Shown in pieces: positions 1-12,111 of a stretch of 64,000 bases of DNA. The stretch's first letter is position 1, and each line of letters starts with the position of its first letter. This DNA is from Pratylenchus scribneri (taxonomy: Eukaryota > Nematoda > Chromadorea > Rhabditida > Pratylenchidae), in contig JAQSEB010000023.1 in the NCBI GenBank assembly GCA_030063045.1, forward strand, positions 496,001-560,000, read 5' to 3'. The notes under the pieces were generated by a model. It ran no database searches. It was not told the origin of the DNA and worked only from the letters and a program-made list of their open reading frames with translations. Made by a program: the position numbers and the translations under genes.

Positions 1-70
1 TTATGAGATCTATCCAATGAGCAATGAGTTAAGGTTTTTGGTCTAGGCTAAATCATTAAACCGTAATCTT
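1..70. repeat. decayed end of dispersed element A
   Basis: The left edge contains GAGATCTATCCAATGAGCAA followed by AAGGTTTTTGG and TAAATCATTAAACC, which resemble the right-hand end of element A seen in better copies at 24.5, 35 and 54 kb. No 46-bp repeat is present. Confidence 0.4.
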
Positions 71-134
71 TTCGGAACTTTCTAATAATTTTTCGCCATT
101 TTCAGTTTTTTCCGCAAATTAATTTCCCATTATT

Positions 135-740
135 TTATTTTAAACCTGGTTGGGTTTGCATCGGAATAATTTGTTGTTTCGGTTTGTAATGGCAAAACTT
201 GAGAGTTCTGGGTTTGGGCGGTGGAATTGGCTGCACTTTGTGGCCTTTTGGGAATGGCTTCATTTTGCAAATCAGCGACAGCGGAACTGGTTGACTGATC
301 AGCGCGGCATATGCCTTTTCATATTGCTCCGGGTCATTGGTGAATTTCTCCTTCAGCTGTTTCCGTTCCGCGGTTTTGATGGCTTCAATCAAGGCTTAAA
401 AAAAGAAATAATTAATTTATTTGAGAGTATTTAAATGCTAATAAGCTGAATAAAGCAGTTCAGCGGCTTATCCTAAACCCATAAACCTTGAATAGATCTA
501 ATCAAGATGCATAATTTTGGGTAGAGCTATTTTGTGAATTTAGGTCAAACCTCCGAACCATTATAGGTTATAGCCAATAATTAATTAGTAAATATTACGG
601 ATATGCTCCTCCTCGATGTGATGAATCAGCTCCGGCAAAGTTCGATAATAAAGTCCACATTTCTCCATTGGGTGACCAGCAGGTGCCATTCGTCCGTCAA
701 CAATTTTTGGAAATGTGCAACAATTATTTTGGAGCATCAT
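135..740 (-). CDS. small zinc-finger protein, JAZF1 N-terminus-like
   Basis: Two exons, 740-599 and 394-135, join in frame (donor GTAATAT, acceptor TTTTTTAAG) to give about 133 residues. Near residues 28-47 is a Cys-Gly-Leu-Tyr...Leu-Ile-His-His-Ile-Glu...His-Ile stretch that resembles the first zinc-finger segment of JAZF1, with Cys residues further upstream. The C-terminal exon is basic and Pro-rich and ends at a clear stop. JAZF1 is known as a NuA4-associated zinc-finger protein, but its canonical C-terminal C2H2 fingers are absent here. This is therefore either a short relative or an unrelated protein with one finger-like motif. The single intron carries a decayed copy of the dispersed element A. 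Confidence 0.5.
430..575. repeat. element A, short copy without 46-bp repeats
   Basis: Inside the JAZF1-like intron. It begins near CAGTTCAGCGGCTTATCCTA, runs through ATAGATCTAATCAAGATGCA and GGGTAGAGCT, and ends near GAACCATTATAGGTTA. These are the conserved outer segments of element A joined with no internal minisatellite, so this is either a pre-expansion or an internally deleted copy. Confidence 0.55.
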
Positions 741-1210
741 GGCTTAAAATAAAGAACTTTATTTTTAAAATTTAGTAAAAATCAGAGGCTAAACTTTGCA
801 TTTGCAGTCTAGCACTTAAAGTTAAGGTTTAGACTAGGGCTATTAAGGTTTCCAAAGATTTGCAAAAAATTTACTAAAATTTCGAGTAAAGGGCAGTCCC
901 CCCCCCCCTTACTTTTGCAAATTACGGATTTATATTCCCTGGATAAGTTCTCAAAATTTGATAGGAATGAATGCGCAAATATGATAAAATAAATAGTGAA
1001 AATTAACACATAAAATTGTATTATCTTCAATCAAAACTTTTCAACATTTTATTCCAATAAAATATCAAAATGATGAAAACAAAATGTGTGTTGTTTAATT
1101 AATTTGTGCCAAATAATATAGATTGAGATGCATTCATCAAATAAATGGATGATTGATTGGTTTTGGGTTGATCAACGGATTAACTTGACCGGCATATAAC
1201 CCGCTCGAAT
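741..1210. other. intergenic, no gene seen
   Basis: About 470 bp between the JAZF1-like start and the SUB1 stop. AT-rich with a C homopolymer near 898-908. No coding exon was recognised; it should hold the SUB1 3' UTR. Confidence 0.6.
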
Positions 1211-1909
1211 TTAGGAGGATTTCATCTTCGTCTCAATTTCCGGCAGTGCCTTCTTGAATGCTGCATATTGACCATCGGTGAGGCTAAATAGTTTTTATTA
1301 AAAAATGTTTACTAAAAAAGTGAACCTAATTCCTTTCTTCCCGGGGAACCATTTATCGTCTTTCTGGTAGAATTCACCTAAACTTTGTGCTTTTTATTAA
1401 TCCAGTTGAATTTTATTCTTACGAATGCTGACGAGAAGGCGACCCTTGAAACGATCCACGGTCACAAAGCGTTTATCACCAATTGGAATCAGCTTAAAAT
1501 TTTAGTTAAACAAAATTTATTGGTTGCAAATTTAAAAACCTCATTTCCATTTGCGTCTTTCTCATAGGTTTTTGAGGATTTTGCCGCCGCCGATGTCTTC
1601 GCTGCTGGTTTATCATCATCATCGGATTCGTCTGAGGATGCGGCTTTGGTCTTGGCAGTCTTCTTGTTGGTCTTGGCTGGTTGTTTCACCACTTCTTCAT
1701 CATTGTTGGAGTCTTCGTCCGATGAGTTAGCCGCAACTGCCTTCTTCTTCGGTGCTTTTGCTTTCTATAAAAATTTATTTTAAAACAAAATTAAAAATAT
1801 CCACCTTTGGATTTGGATCGGTCGTCATTGTTTTCGATTTCTTCGCCGGTACCTCTTCCTCCTTTTCCGAGTCAATTGGCGATGATTCTTCAGCAGAAGA
1901 TGAGGACAT
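1211..1909 (-). CDS. SUB1: PC4/SUB1 transcriptional coactivator
   Basis: Five exons (1909-1805, 1764-1540, 1492-1423, 1377-1326, 1283-1211) join with consistent phase into 174 residues. The first ~110 residues are Ser/Asp/Glu/Lys-rich with Lys-Lys patches, as in the regulatory tail of PC4. The C-terminal ~65 residues form the ssDNA-binding PC4 domain, visible as IPIGDKRFVTVDRFKG, VSIREFYQKDD and WFPGKKGISLTDGQ. The family binds single-stranded DNA and couples activators to RNA polymerase II in the nucleus. Exon junctions fall inside the domain, and reading across them rebuilds the expected KKGISL motif, which supports the model. The start is the first ATG of an acidic exon. Length is greater than human PC4 (127 aa) because of the longer acidic tail. 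Confidence 0.9.
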
Positions 1910-2027
1910 TTTTGTTCAAACTTTTAATGTGATTTATCTTTGTTTTCTCTGTAAAATTTAGATTTGAATTTTAAGATATTCACTTTTCAGTTTTCACTAT
2001 CACAATAATCAAAAATATCAAAATATT

Positions 2028-2275
2028 GTAAAATATTTCTTTTTAATAATAAATTGATCAGCAACCAAAATATTTATCCAAAACAAAATTAACCAAAAGA
2101 ATGTGTTGAAATAAGCAAATTATATAGAGATGAGATTTGTCTCAGAAAAGGTGTAACAACATTTTTAATAAAAAGAAGATCGTTTGGGTGTGATTTGTGT
2201 AAAGAGGAAAAAAATTAAATAAATTTAAAGAAAAAATTTGTCAAAATCAAATGAGCACCCGCTCTATTGTCACTG
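2028..2275. repeat. duplicated 3'-UTR block, copy 1
   Basis: About 240 bp nearly identical to 4860-5097, which lies just downstream of the DEAD-box helicase stop. Shared segments include AAAATATTTATCCAAAACAA, GATGAGATTTGTCTCAG and GAGCACCCGCTCTAT. This copy ends at the stop of the F-box-like gene, so two separate genes end in the same sequence. Confidence 0.85.
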
Positions 2276-2817
2276 TCATGGTACAAGAGGAATGTAAAGA
2301 TTGGTTCCATTCCATGTGTACTTGTTGAGGTCAAAGGTGTAATGCATGATGTTGGGCGGGATGGCCGACTCTCCGCTGAGAACTGTAATTTGAATTATTT
2401 GTTAGACATGCTCTTCCCATCACCCTAATCACTCACATTGATTTTGGCTATCGTTTCCGCTGACGATATTTTGTTGCCTTCTCGGGTCACACTCATGATT
2501 TGGCCAAATGCGGATACATCAACTTGGAAGTACGACACCAAGACCAATGTCGACGCCAATGTGCGGTTCGGATTCTGAAATGGGACGGGAGTGTTCATTC
2601 ATTTTTTATAATTTAATTTTTGAAAAAAAATTAACCTCACCAAAACTATTAATTAAGGTCTATTATCCTATGCGAATTACAATGTTAGAGAAAAACTAGA
2701 CACGCAAAATTATTATTTCATTTATTATTGAATAGAGAATACCAAAAATTTGAATATTTCATCAATGGAATGCTGTGGCAATAAAATTGGCTTTTTCCAA
2801 GTTTTTTGGTCACTCAT
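2276..2817 (-). CDS. F-box-like protein, 3' join uncertain (possible pseudogene)
   Basis: Exon 1 (2817-2743) starts with ATG and encodes MSDQKTWKKPILLPQHS followed by IDEIFKFL. Exon 2 (2574-2437, acceptor ATTTCAG, donor GTGAGT) continues in phase with NPNRTLASTLVLVSYF and about 30 more residues. Together they resemble an F-box-like start (hydrophobic helix, Phe-Leu-Asn, Leu-Val-Ser), but weakly. The downstream segment that looks most protein-like (TFDLNKYTWNGTNLYIPLVP, then a stop at 2276) is one base out of phase with the exon 2 donor. The in-phase reading of the same exon is low quality. Either I have missed a small exon or the gene is disabled. No function is assigned. Confidence 0.35.
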
Positions 2818-3111
2818 TATGGGTAATTTTTTGATGGAATTGGTGAATGGAGAGTAGGAAATGCTCATTAATAAGAAAGGGAATGTGGGTCAACTATGAA
2901 GATGTCATATTTTTATATAGTTGAGTGAGTTACAAAAAAAGAGAAAATACCCAGCAATGATTTTGAGATGGGATGTCCTATTCAAATTTAAATTTTTTGT
3001 TTGGTAAATAAATTAAATGTACTTATATTTTAGATAAATCCACCTTAAATCATTATAATTTTTATGCATTATGTACTTTCTTTTTCACAATTTGAATGTT
3101 TTTTGGATAAT
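2818..3111. other. intergenic, nothing recognised
   Basis: AT-rich spacer between the F-box-like start and the stop of the Gln-rich protein. No exon or repeat family was identified. Confidence 0.5.
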
Positions 3112-4360
3112 TTATTCGTATTTATTTATTTCTAAAAATACCGGTCGGTCCTGTTGAATTCCACCAAAATTTTGTGGCGCAACGGCCGGAGAAGTTCCCA
3201 AATTTTGCTGATGGGTCACATAAATTGTTGTTGTGCCGCCGCCTCCTGCTGCCGGATTCAATTGTACTTGGGGATATGTGGTGCCATAATTGCCAGCATG
3301 TCCACCATAAATTTGCTGCTGCTGCATTTGATCTGCGGTTGATTGCCTTTGTTGATGAGCAATTTGACCGGTTGGTTGTTGGTATGGAGCGAAGTGATGA
3401 TATCGTGCCGATGCCCCTGCCGGTGTTCCCCTATTAATTTAGGTTGGTTATGGTTTATAAAGAGTAAATTTTAGGAAATTTTCGTTCCTAAAAGCCTTGT
3501 TTTAAAAAAATGAGGTTTCGGGTTCTATTCAATTCTATTGAATTATTTTTCGGGCTTGATTATCACTTTATTGAAATTTTTGAGCCTAAGGGCGCCTTCA
3601 TTTTAGAAAAAATTTGGAATTCTCAGGTTCGAATCCACTCAAAGGCTAATAATTTTTTCGAGCTTAATTCCCATTTTTATACGCTTTTATATATTCTACA
3701 TTATTTTTCTTGATGAAATAGAGCAACTCGATCAAAAAATACGGTACAAAAACAACTAATGACATACCATGGGGTCATTGTTGTCGCAAAGTAATGTTGT
3801 GGCGGTGTCGATTGCGGCTGTTGCAGATGTTGTTCCTGTTGTTGGTGTTGATCGGCCAATGAAGAAAGATGCTGCCTTTGCGGTGATGTTTCCATATTTT
3901 GTGGCTGTGAACGAATAATGGTGGTTGTTCCGGTTTGCTGCGGTTGATGAATTAGAGAATAGCCAAAAGATTGTTGTTGCGATTGCTGAATGCCGACAGT
4001 GGATGATGATGGAGGCATTGCCATTGTACCCGACTGCAGCAGTGGAAATTGTTGAGAACTGTCGCCAACTGGGGCACAACGAATTGATGAATTTACGGTG
4101 GCTGGTGTTGAATGGGAATATGGTGGATGAATTTGTTGTGGTCCATGTGCATTGATTTGTTGCTGATGTTGTTGATTTCGGGTAGCGCGAAAATTGGCAA
4201 GTTCTGCATCGAATTGAACATCATTCTTGCCTAAGTGAGTTTGGAGAATGTGCAGTCTTATTCCCGCCATGGTTTTGATTTTGCTTCTGCTGCCAATGCA
4301 CAACTTGCATCGTTGTTCATCTTTTAGCCAGAAATGTTGAAATTCCTCGTCACAACTCAT
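3112..4360 (-). CDS. Gln-rich protein with N-terminal C2H2-like finger
   Basis: Two exons, 4360-3768 and 3430-3112, join in phase (ACCCCATG|GTATGT to TAATAG|GGGAAC) to give about 303 residues. Residues ~14-45 contain Cys-x2-Cys, then His-x4-5-His in CRC-LCIGSRSKI...RLHILQTHLG-like order, a plausible single C2H2 finger. The remainder is low complexity: Gln-, Ser-, Pro- and Gly-rich with a C-terminal Gly/Thr block. This composition suits a nuclear regulator or disordered RNA/DNA-associated factor, but I do not recognise the family. An upstream in-frame extension (STSTEVN) follows an AG, so another 5' exon is possible. The intron contains a B-box repeat near 3500-3720. Confidence 0.6.
3490..3720 (+). 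repeat. B-box (tRNA-like) interspersed repeat
   Basis: Contains GGTTCGAATCCACTCA, close to the RNA polymerase III B box, followed by the family tail TTATACGC...TATATTCTACAT...TTCTTGATGAAATA. The same layout recurs at about a dozen other places in the window. Confidence 0.55.
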
Positions 4361-5143
4361 ATTCACTTCAGTCGAAGTCGAACCTATTTTAAATAAGTAA
4401 TATCACTAAAAAAAAACATTGGAATTGTGATTAGGATTGTCATTCATAGGGTTCAATCGATTGTTAGCTAGGTAATTCAGCTGGCTCTAACTTATTCTAG
4501 GGCTTTAACCATAAAATGATTACTATAAGTTGAACAAAAATACAACTTAAGATATTTATGAAAGTCTAAGATGAAGAATTAAGAAAAAAGTTGAATTAAG
4601 ATACCCTAAGATTAAGAAATCGGTAGTATTACAGTTTGCCCCCCATCCCCACAAGTGGAAGGATGAAGAAGAAGATGAGGATGTAGCTGAAGATAATCTT
4701 CGGTACTTTCCTATTGTTTGGGGGGGGGGGGGGTGTAGTGTGTCTTTAAAATGAAGAAATATGGAACCTTGTTTAAAAAAAATCATTTGGATTTTATGAT
4801 TATTCATTATCTCCACAGTCCACAATTGCAAAAATATTTGAAATATTTTAAAATATTTCAGTTAAAATAATAAATTAATATTAACAACTAAAATATTTAT
4901 CCAAAACAAAATTAACCAAAAGAATGTGTGGAAATAAGCAAATTATATAGAGATGAGATTTGTCTCAGCAAAGGTGTAACAACATTTTTAATAAAAAGAA
5001 GATCGTTTGGGTGTGTTTTGTGTATCAAGAGGAAGAAAATTAAATAAATTTAAAGAAAAAATTTGTCAAAATCAAAAGAGCACCCGCTCTATATGTGTGT
5101 CATTGTTGTATATCCGTATATGTGTTCTTCTTCTTCTTTTGAT
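4361..5143. other. intergenic between Gln-rich gene and DEAD-box gene
   Basis: Contains a G homopolymer at 4719-4733 and the duplicated 3'-UTR block (4860-5097) of the helicase gene. No exon was recognised. Confidence 0.55.
4860..5097. repeat. duplicated 3'-UTR block, copy 2 (helicase 3' side)
   Basis: Counterpart of 2028-2275. It lies immediately downstream of the helicase stop (5144) and is interrupted from its twin by about 2.6 kb of other genes. Confidence 0.85.
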
Positions 5144-8141
<2,998 letters not shown>

Positions 8142-11100
8142 TATTTGTGACGTTTTTTGGAGTTAGATGAATGAAAGATGTTTGATAAATCAAAATGTTC
8201 TGCTATGCAATGCTAACTAAATTCCTATTTATTTTTATTCTCTGCAAAAATCATGTTATTTATTAATGGGTGTGTAAATTTTGAGAATTTGTTAGTCGAT
8301 ATTGCATCGATTCGGCATTATCCGAGCGATCGATCTTTTATTTGTGCTTATATTATATTAGTGATCTTCACTTTTTACATTTTTTTTCACATGTAAAATC
8401 TATTGTTAGATTAGGACTCGGACTCTAGGTCTGGGATGGAAATGGAAGATGGGAATGGGAAGATGGGAAGTGAAGAAGAAGAAGTAATGGAGGTTGGACT
8501 TAGAGATGATAGAAGATGGAAATGGAAGATGGATTGATTGGATGTAAATTTGAAGAATGCAAATTAGAAATATGAAGATGGAAGAAGATGAGATTTTTAA
8601 CGTGCTATGTTTTAAGTGCAAATAGCTCGCCATCGCCTACTGAAACTCAATCAATCAATAATCCACGAGTTTGGATAAAATGTCATTTTTGGGTACAGTA
8701 CACAAAATGCTTAATCAATAATCACAATAACGAAGAAAGGGGAATTCATTTGGAAAGCGGAATTCATTAAACACTGAATTCATCAATCATTTTTTTTCAA
8801 TTAACTAGATATCCAATCTTTTAAGCAAATTTTTAATAATCAAAATTTAATTGCTTTAAAATTAATTTATCCAATTTTCTTGCTTTATCCATTCCTTCCA
8901 AATGGGATTAAAGGTTTTTGATAAACACACACACACAAATGATGTTTTGTTCGCAGATGAAAAATAAAAGATAGTGGTGAACAGCCCCGGCGGGCGATCG
9001 ATCTCCATCTCCATTCCCCCCATCCGCTCAACCCCCGGCCCTCCGCCGACCCCAATCCGTGGCTCTCTGTGTCCCACAGCCACATAGCCTCCCCATTTTT
9101 CTTGCTCCATCAACCGTCCTCTTCCTTTCTTCCTTCATTCCTCCCAATCTTCATCGTTTTGTTTAGTCCGGCCGGCTCACATTCAACAGCCTCGAAGAGG
9201 AGGAAGAAATCGACTCGGCTCACTCATTCATCTCATCATCCCTCAGCTTTTGGGTCCGTTGTCCGTTCGTCTTTCACAATAATTCATCCGCAAGTTCTCA
9301 AAAAATGAAATCAATCCTCAAAGCTGCACACAGCTTTTCCATTCCTTTCGATCACTTCACTCCAAAGTGATTTGTGGTTGTCAGAACCAAAAGCTTCAAA
9401 ATGGTTTAAAAAGTGGCTTTTCCAGCAGCATTAATGAGCAACACTTCACAAAAGATCCTCATCTTCCTCCTCATCATCCCATTCATCCATTCATTTTGTT
9501 CACCAACTCCTCCTCTAATATCCCCTCCTCCTCATTCCCCAACTCGTTGTTCTAGTCGATTTTTGAACCAACCACGCCCGAGGGACATAACAGGCAAAGC
9601 AAAGCGACGACCACTTGATGAGGCAGGGGCCGCTTCTCTTCCCAACCATCGTTTCTTCCTCCTCCCTCTGGTCCTCATCATCCCGTTATTTCCTCCCACT
9701 TTTCTTCCTCCAATCCACAAAATCCCTCCTCCTTCCTTCCTTGGATGGATGCTGAAGGCACTCATCGCGCCGCTGGGTGAATTGTGAGAATTGAGAATGG
9801 GGCATTGAAGAAAGGGTTCCACGCCAGAAAATTGATACGCCAAAGGCCCTTCCCGCATTCGCCGCCCATTCTTCTTTTTCGGCCCACAGATTGCCTTTTT
9901 CCTCGCCATGTGAAAGTGCCTCTAGGGCATGAAGGAAGGGGGAAGTAATGGAAAATGTGGATGGGCCCGGCCGAAATTGGCAATTTTGGATTCACCGCCA
10001 CCGCCTGGGGCACAAAGTGAGTGACAAAAACAGGCGGCAATTGGGATGAGGAAAATGCCGGGATTGGCCGGAAAGTGGGGACGGAAGGGCGCAATCAAAT
10101 TTGCAAGCACAAACACTTGGCGGAAGGGCAGAAGTACGGGAAGGAAGGAAAGGCCAAAAAAGGGGGAAAGTTGGGGTTTGGCCACAACAAAATGATGAGG
10201 CAATGGAATTTGCATTCCTTCCTTCCTTTTCCTTCTTTCATTCCGCCGCTCCCTCACATTTCCTCTAAGCATTCCAAATTCCATCCAATCAGTCAGCACA
10301 GCAGCAAATTCCGTCGAATCCCCTTCCCTCCTTGAAAATGAAGTCAAAAGCCGATTTGCGCACACGTCGTCCTCTTCAATCCTCCAAAGCCTCCTCCTCC
10401 TCCCTTCATCATCCTCCTTTTGCCCCTTACGCTCAATTTTCCTCCAACATTTTGCTCCTCCACCGGCCGCTTCCGAGCAACCAAAACCATATGTACTTAC
10501 TTCTCTTTGGGGGAGAGCCACGATTTCTCCGCCAAATTTCTACCTTAAAAAATGCGTCCAAAAATGTTTCCGAGCCAGCAAACCCTTTTTGTGCGGGGCG
10601 GTTGGCTCTTTGCTCCAGTCCATGGCCCTTTTGGCCCCCTTCATTGGCCATTCCGCCATCCTTCCCCCCTCCCTCCAACTCCATATAACCCTTTCCCCCT
10701 TATTATTGTCCTCCGTATTTTGTGTGTTTGTTCGTTTCCAAATGGATATTCCTGAGTGAGAGAAAGTGGTGAGGGGGGCAAAGGGGCAGCAGCAAAATGA
10801 GAATAGTCTTCCCAAATATTTGGGTTTCTTCTCGCATATTTTGCACCTTTTGTTTTTCACAAAAGTGCCAAAAACCAATTTTGGCTGTCTCATCACACCA
10901 AACATTCTTGCCATTTCCGTGATATCGCGTGATTTGCCACCATTTAAAAGGATGAAAATTGAAGATGTATGGAGGAAGAAGTTGGCATGACTATGGCCAA
11001 GCTTTACTTTTACAAATTTGTGGACGTAAACTAAATAAGTTCCAAAAATCTTGTTTTCTCCTCATAGTTCTGCCCATCCGAAATTCCGCACACATTCCTC

Positions 11101-12111
11101 TCGCGACAAAAACGGACTCTCTTTGTTCTCCTCGACAACGAGAAAACATGAAATTGATCCCTCTTCCTCCTCTCCTCTAGATTATTTCACCTCTAATCTT
11201 TCAATTCCAGTCCGCACAGTTTCCAGTCAACATCCATTAATTCTCCGGAGGGATCATCCTCCGATCCAACCCTCCAAATCAGTTCTATTGTCCTCTAACA
11301 AATCAGCTGTATGTTGGCTTAATCCGCCCTTTCATCCATTGGGTCACTTTCTTTCGTGTATATGGCCAACTTCACTCTTCGCTTCCTGCCAGCTGCCAAC
11401 TGGGACGAATTTGCGAGGAATTCTGTGGGGAATTGAGGAGAAAAAGGGTGGCTAGGCCCTGCCACCACCTTCCCTCTCATGGCCCATCATCCATCAAATC
11501 GGTCCAGCCGGAGCTGGAAGCCCATCATCTGGGCCACTTTTTCCTCTCCATTTTCATCTGACCACATTCCCCTCACATTTTTCCCGCTTAAATTGGATTG
11601 AAATGTGATCTCTAACAAATTCTGCTTTTGAATTTGTTGCGATTCCTATGTCATTTTTCCCCATCATAATTGGCTGCTTGGAAAATATTTATATCCAATT
11701 TGCGCAAAAAAATATAAATTAAGGCTTTCTTTACTGCACCAAACAAATAGACCATATTCGCTAAATATTTTATTCCTATCATTTTATCCTACCATATCAA
11801 AAAAGAAAAACCAAAAAATCATTTCCCCCGTTCCCAAATCCCATCGAAATCCAAATCGTCAACTGCCGAATTCTCCGAATTTTCCTTCCACCATAAATTA
11901 TCAAAAGAAAACTTTAATTTTTCAGATCTCGCCGCCCATAAATTTTTTATGTGAATGTCCTTCACTGAGCAAGAAAAACAACGGTTTGAATTTTAGAATT
12001 TGAGAATTTGTGAGCGAGAATATTTTTTACGACTTTTCAACATTGCATTGATGAAGGAGGAGACGGAAATGTTGATGAATGGCAATGGTTTAGGAGGAGA
12101 AACGAACAACT
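8142..12111. promoter_or_regulatory. long divergent intergenic region between helicase and asd-2
   Basis: About 4 kb without a convincing exon. From roughly 8.9 kb it is richer in G+C than its surroundings and alternates long pyrimidine-rich runs (9.07-9.77, 10.2-10.7, 11.05-11.6 kb on +) with purine-rich runs (9.8-10.2 kb). Divergent genes on both sides suggest it holds both promoters, and possibly non-coding 5' exons of asd-2. A TTTAATTTTTCAG acceptor ends at 11925, a candidate trans-splice site. ORFs here are low-complexity by-products of the tracts. Confidence 0.45.

Noticed and set aside
4719..4733. G homopolymer as a regulatory site
   Set aside because: Homopolymers of this kind recur (898, 37730, 38470) and are more likely slippage or sequencing-prone tracts.
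9069..11455. Many 60-200 residue open frames in the helicase/asd-2 spacer
   Set aside because: Low-complexity Pro/Ser/Phe or Lys/Arg/Gly products of pyrimidine/purine tracts; overlapping on both strands, without splice context or family motifs.
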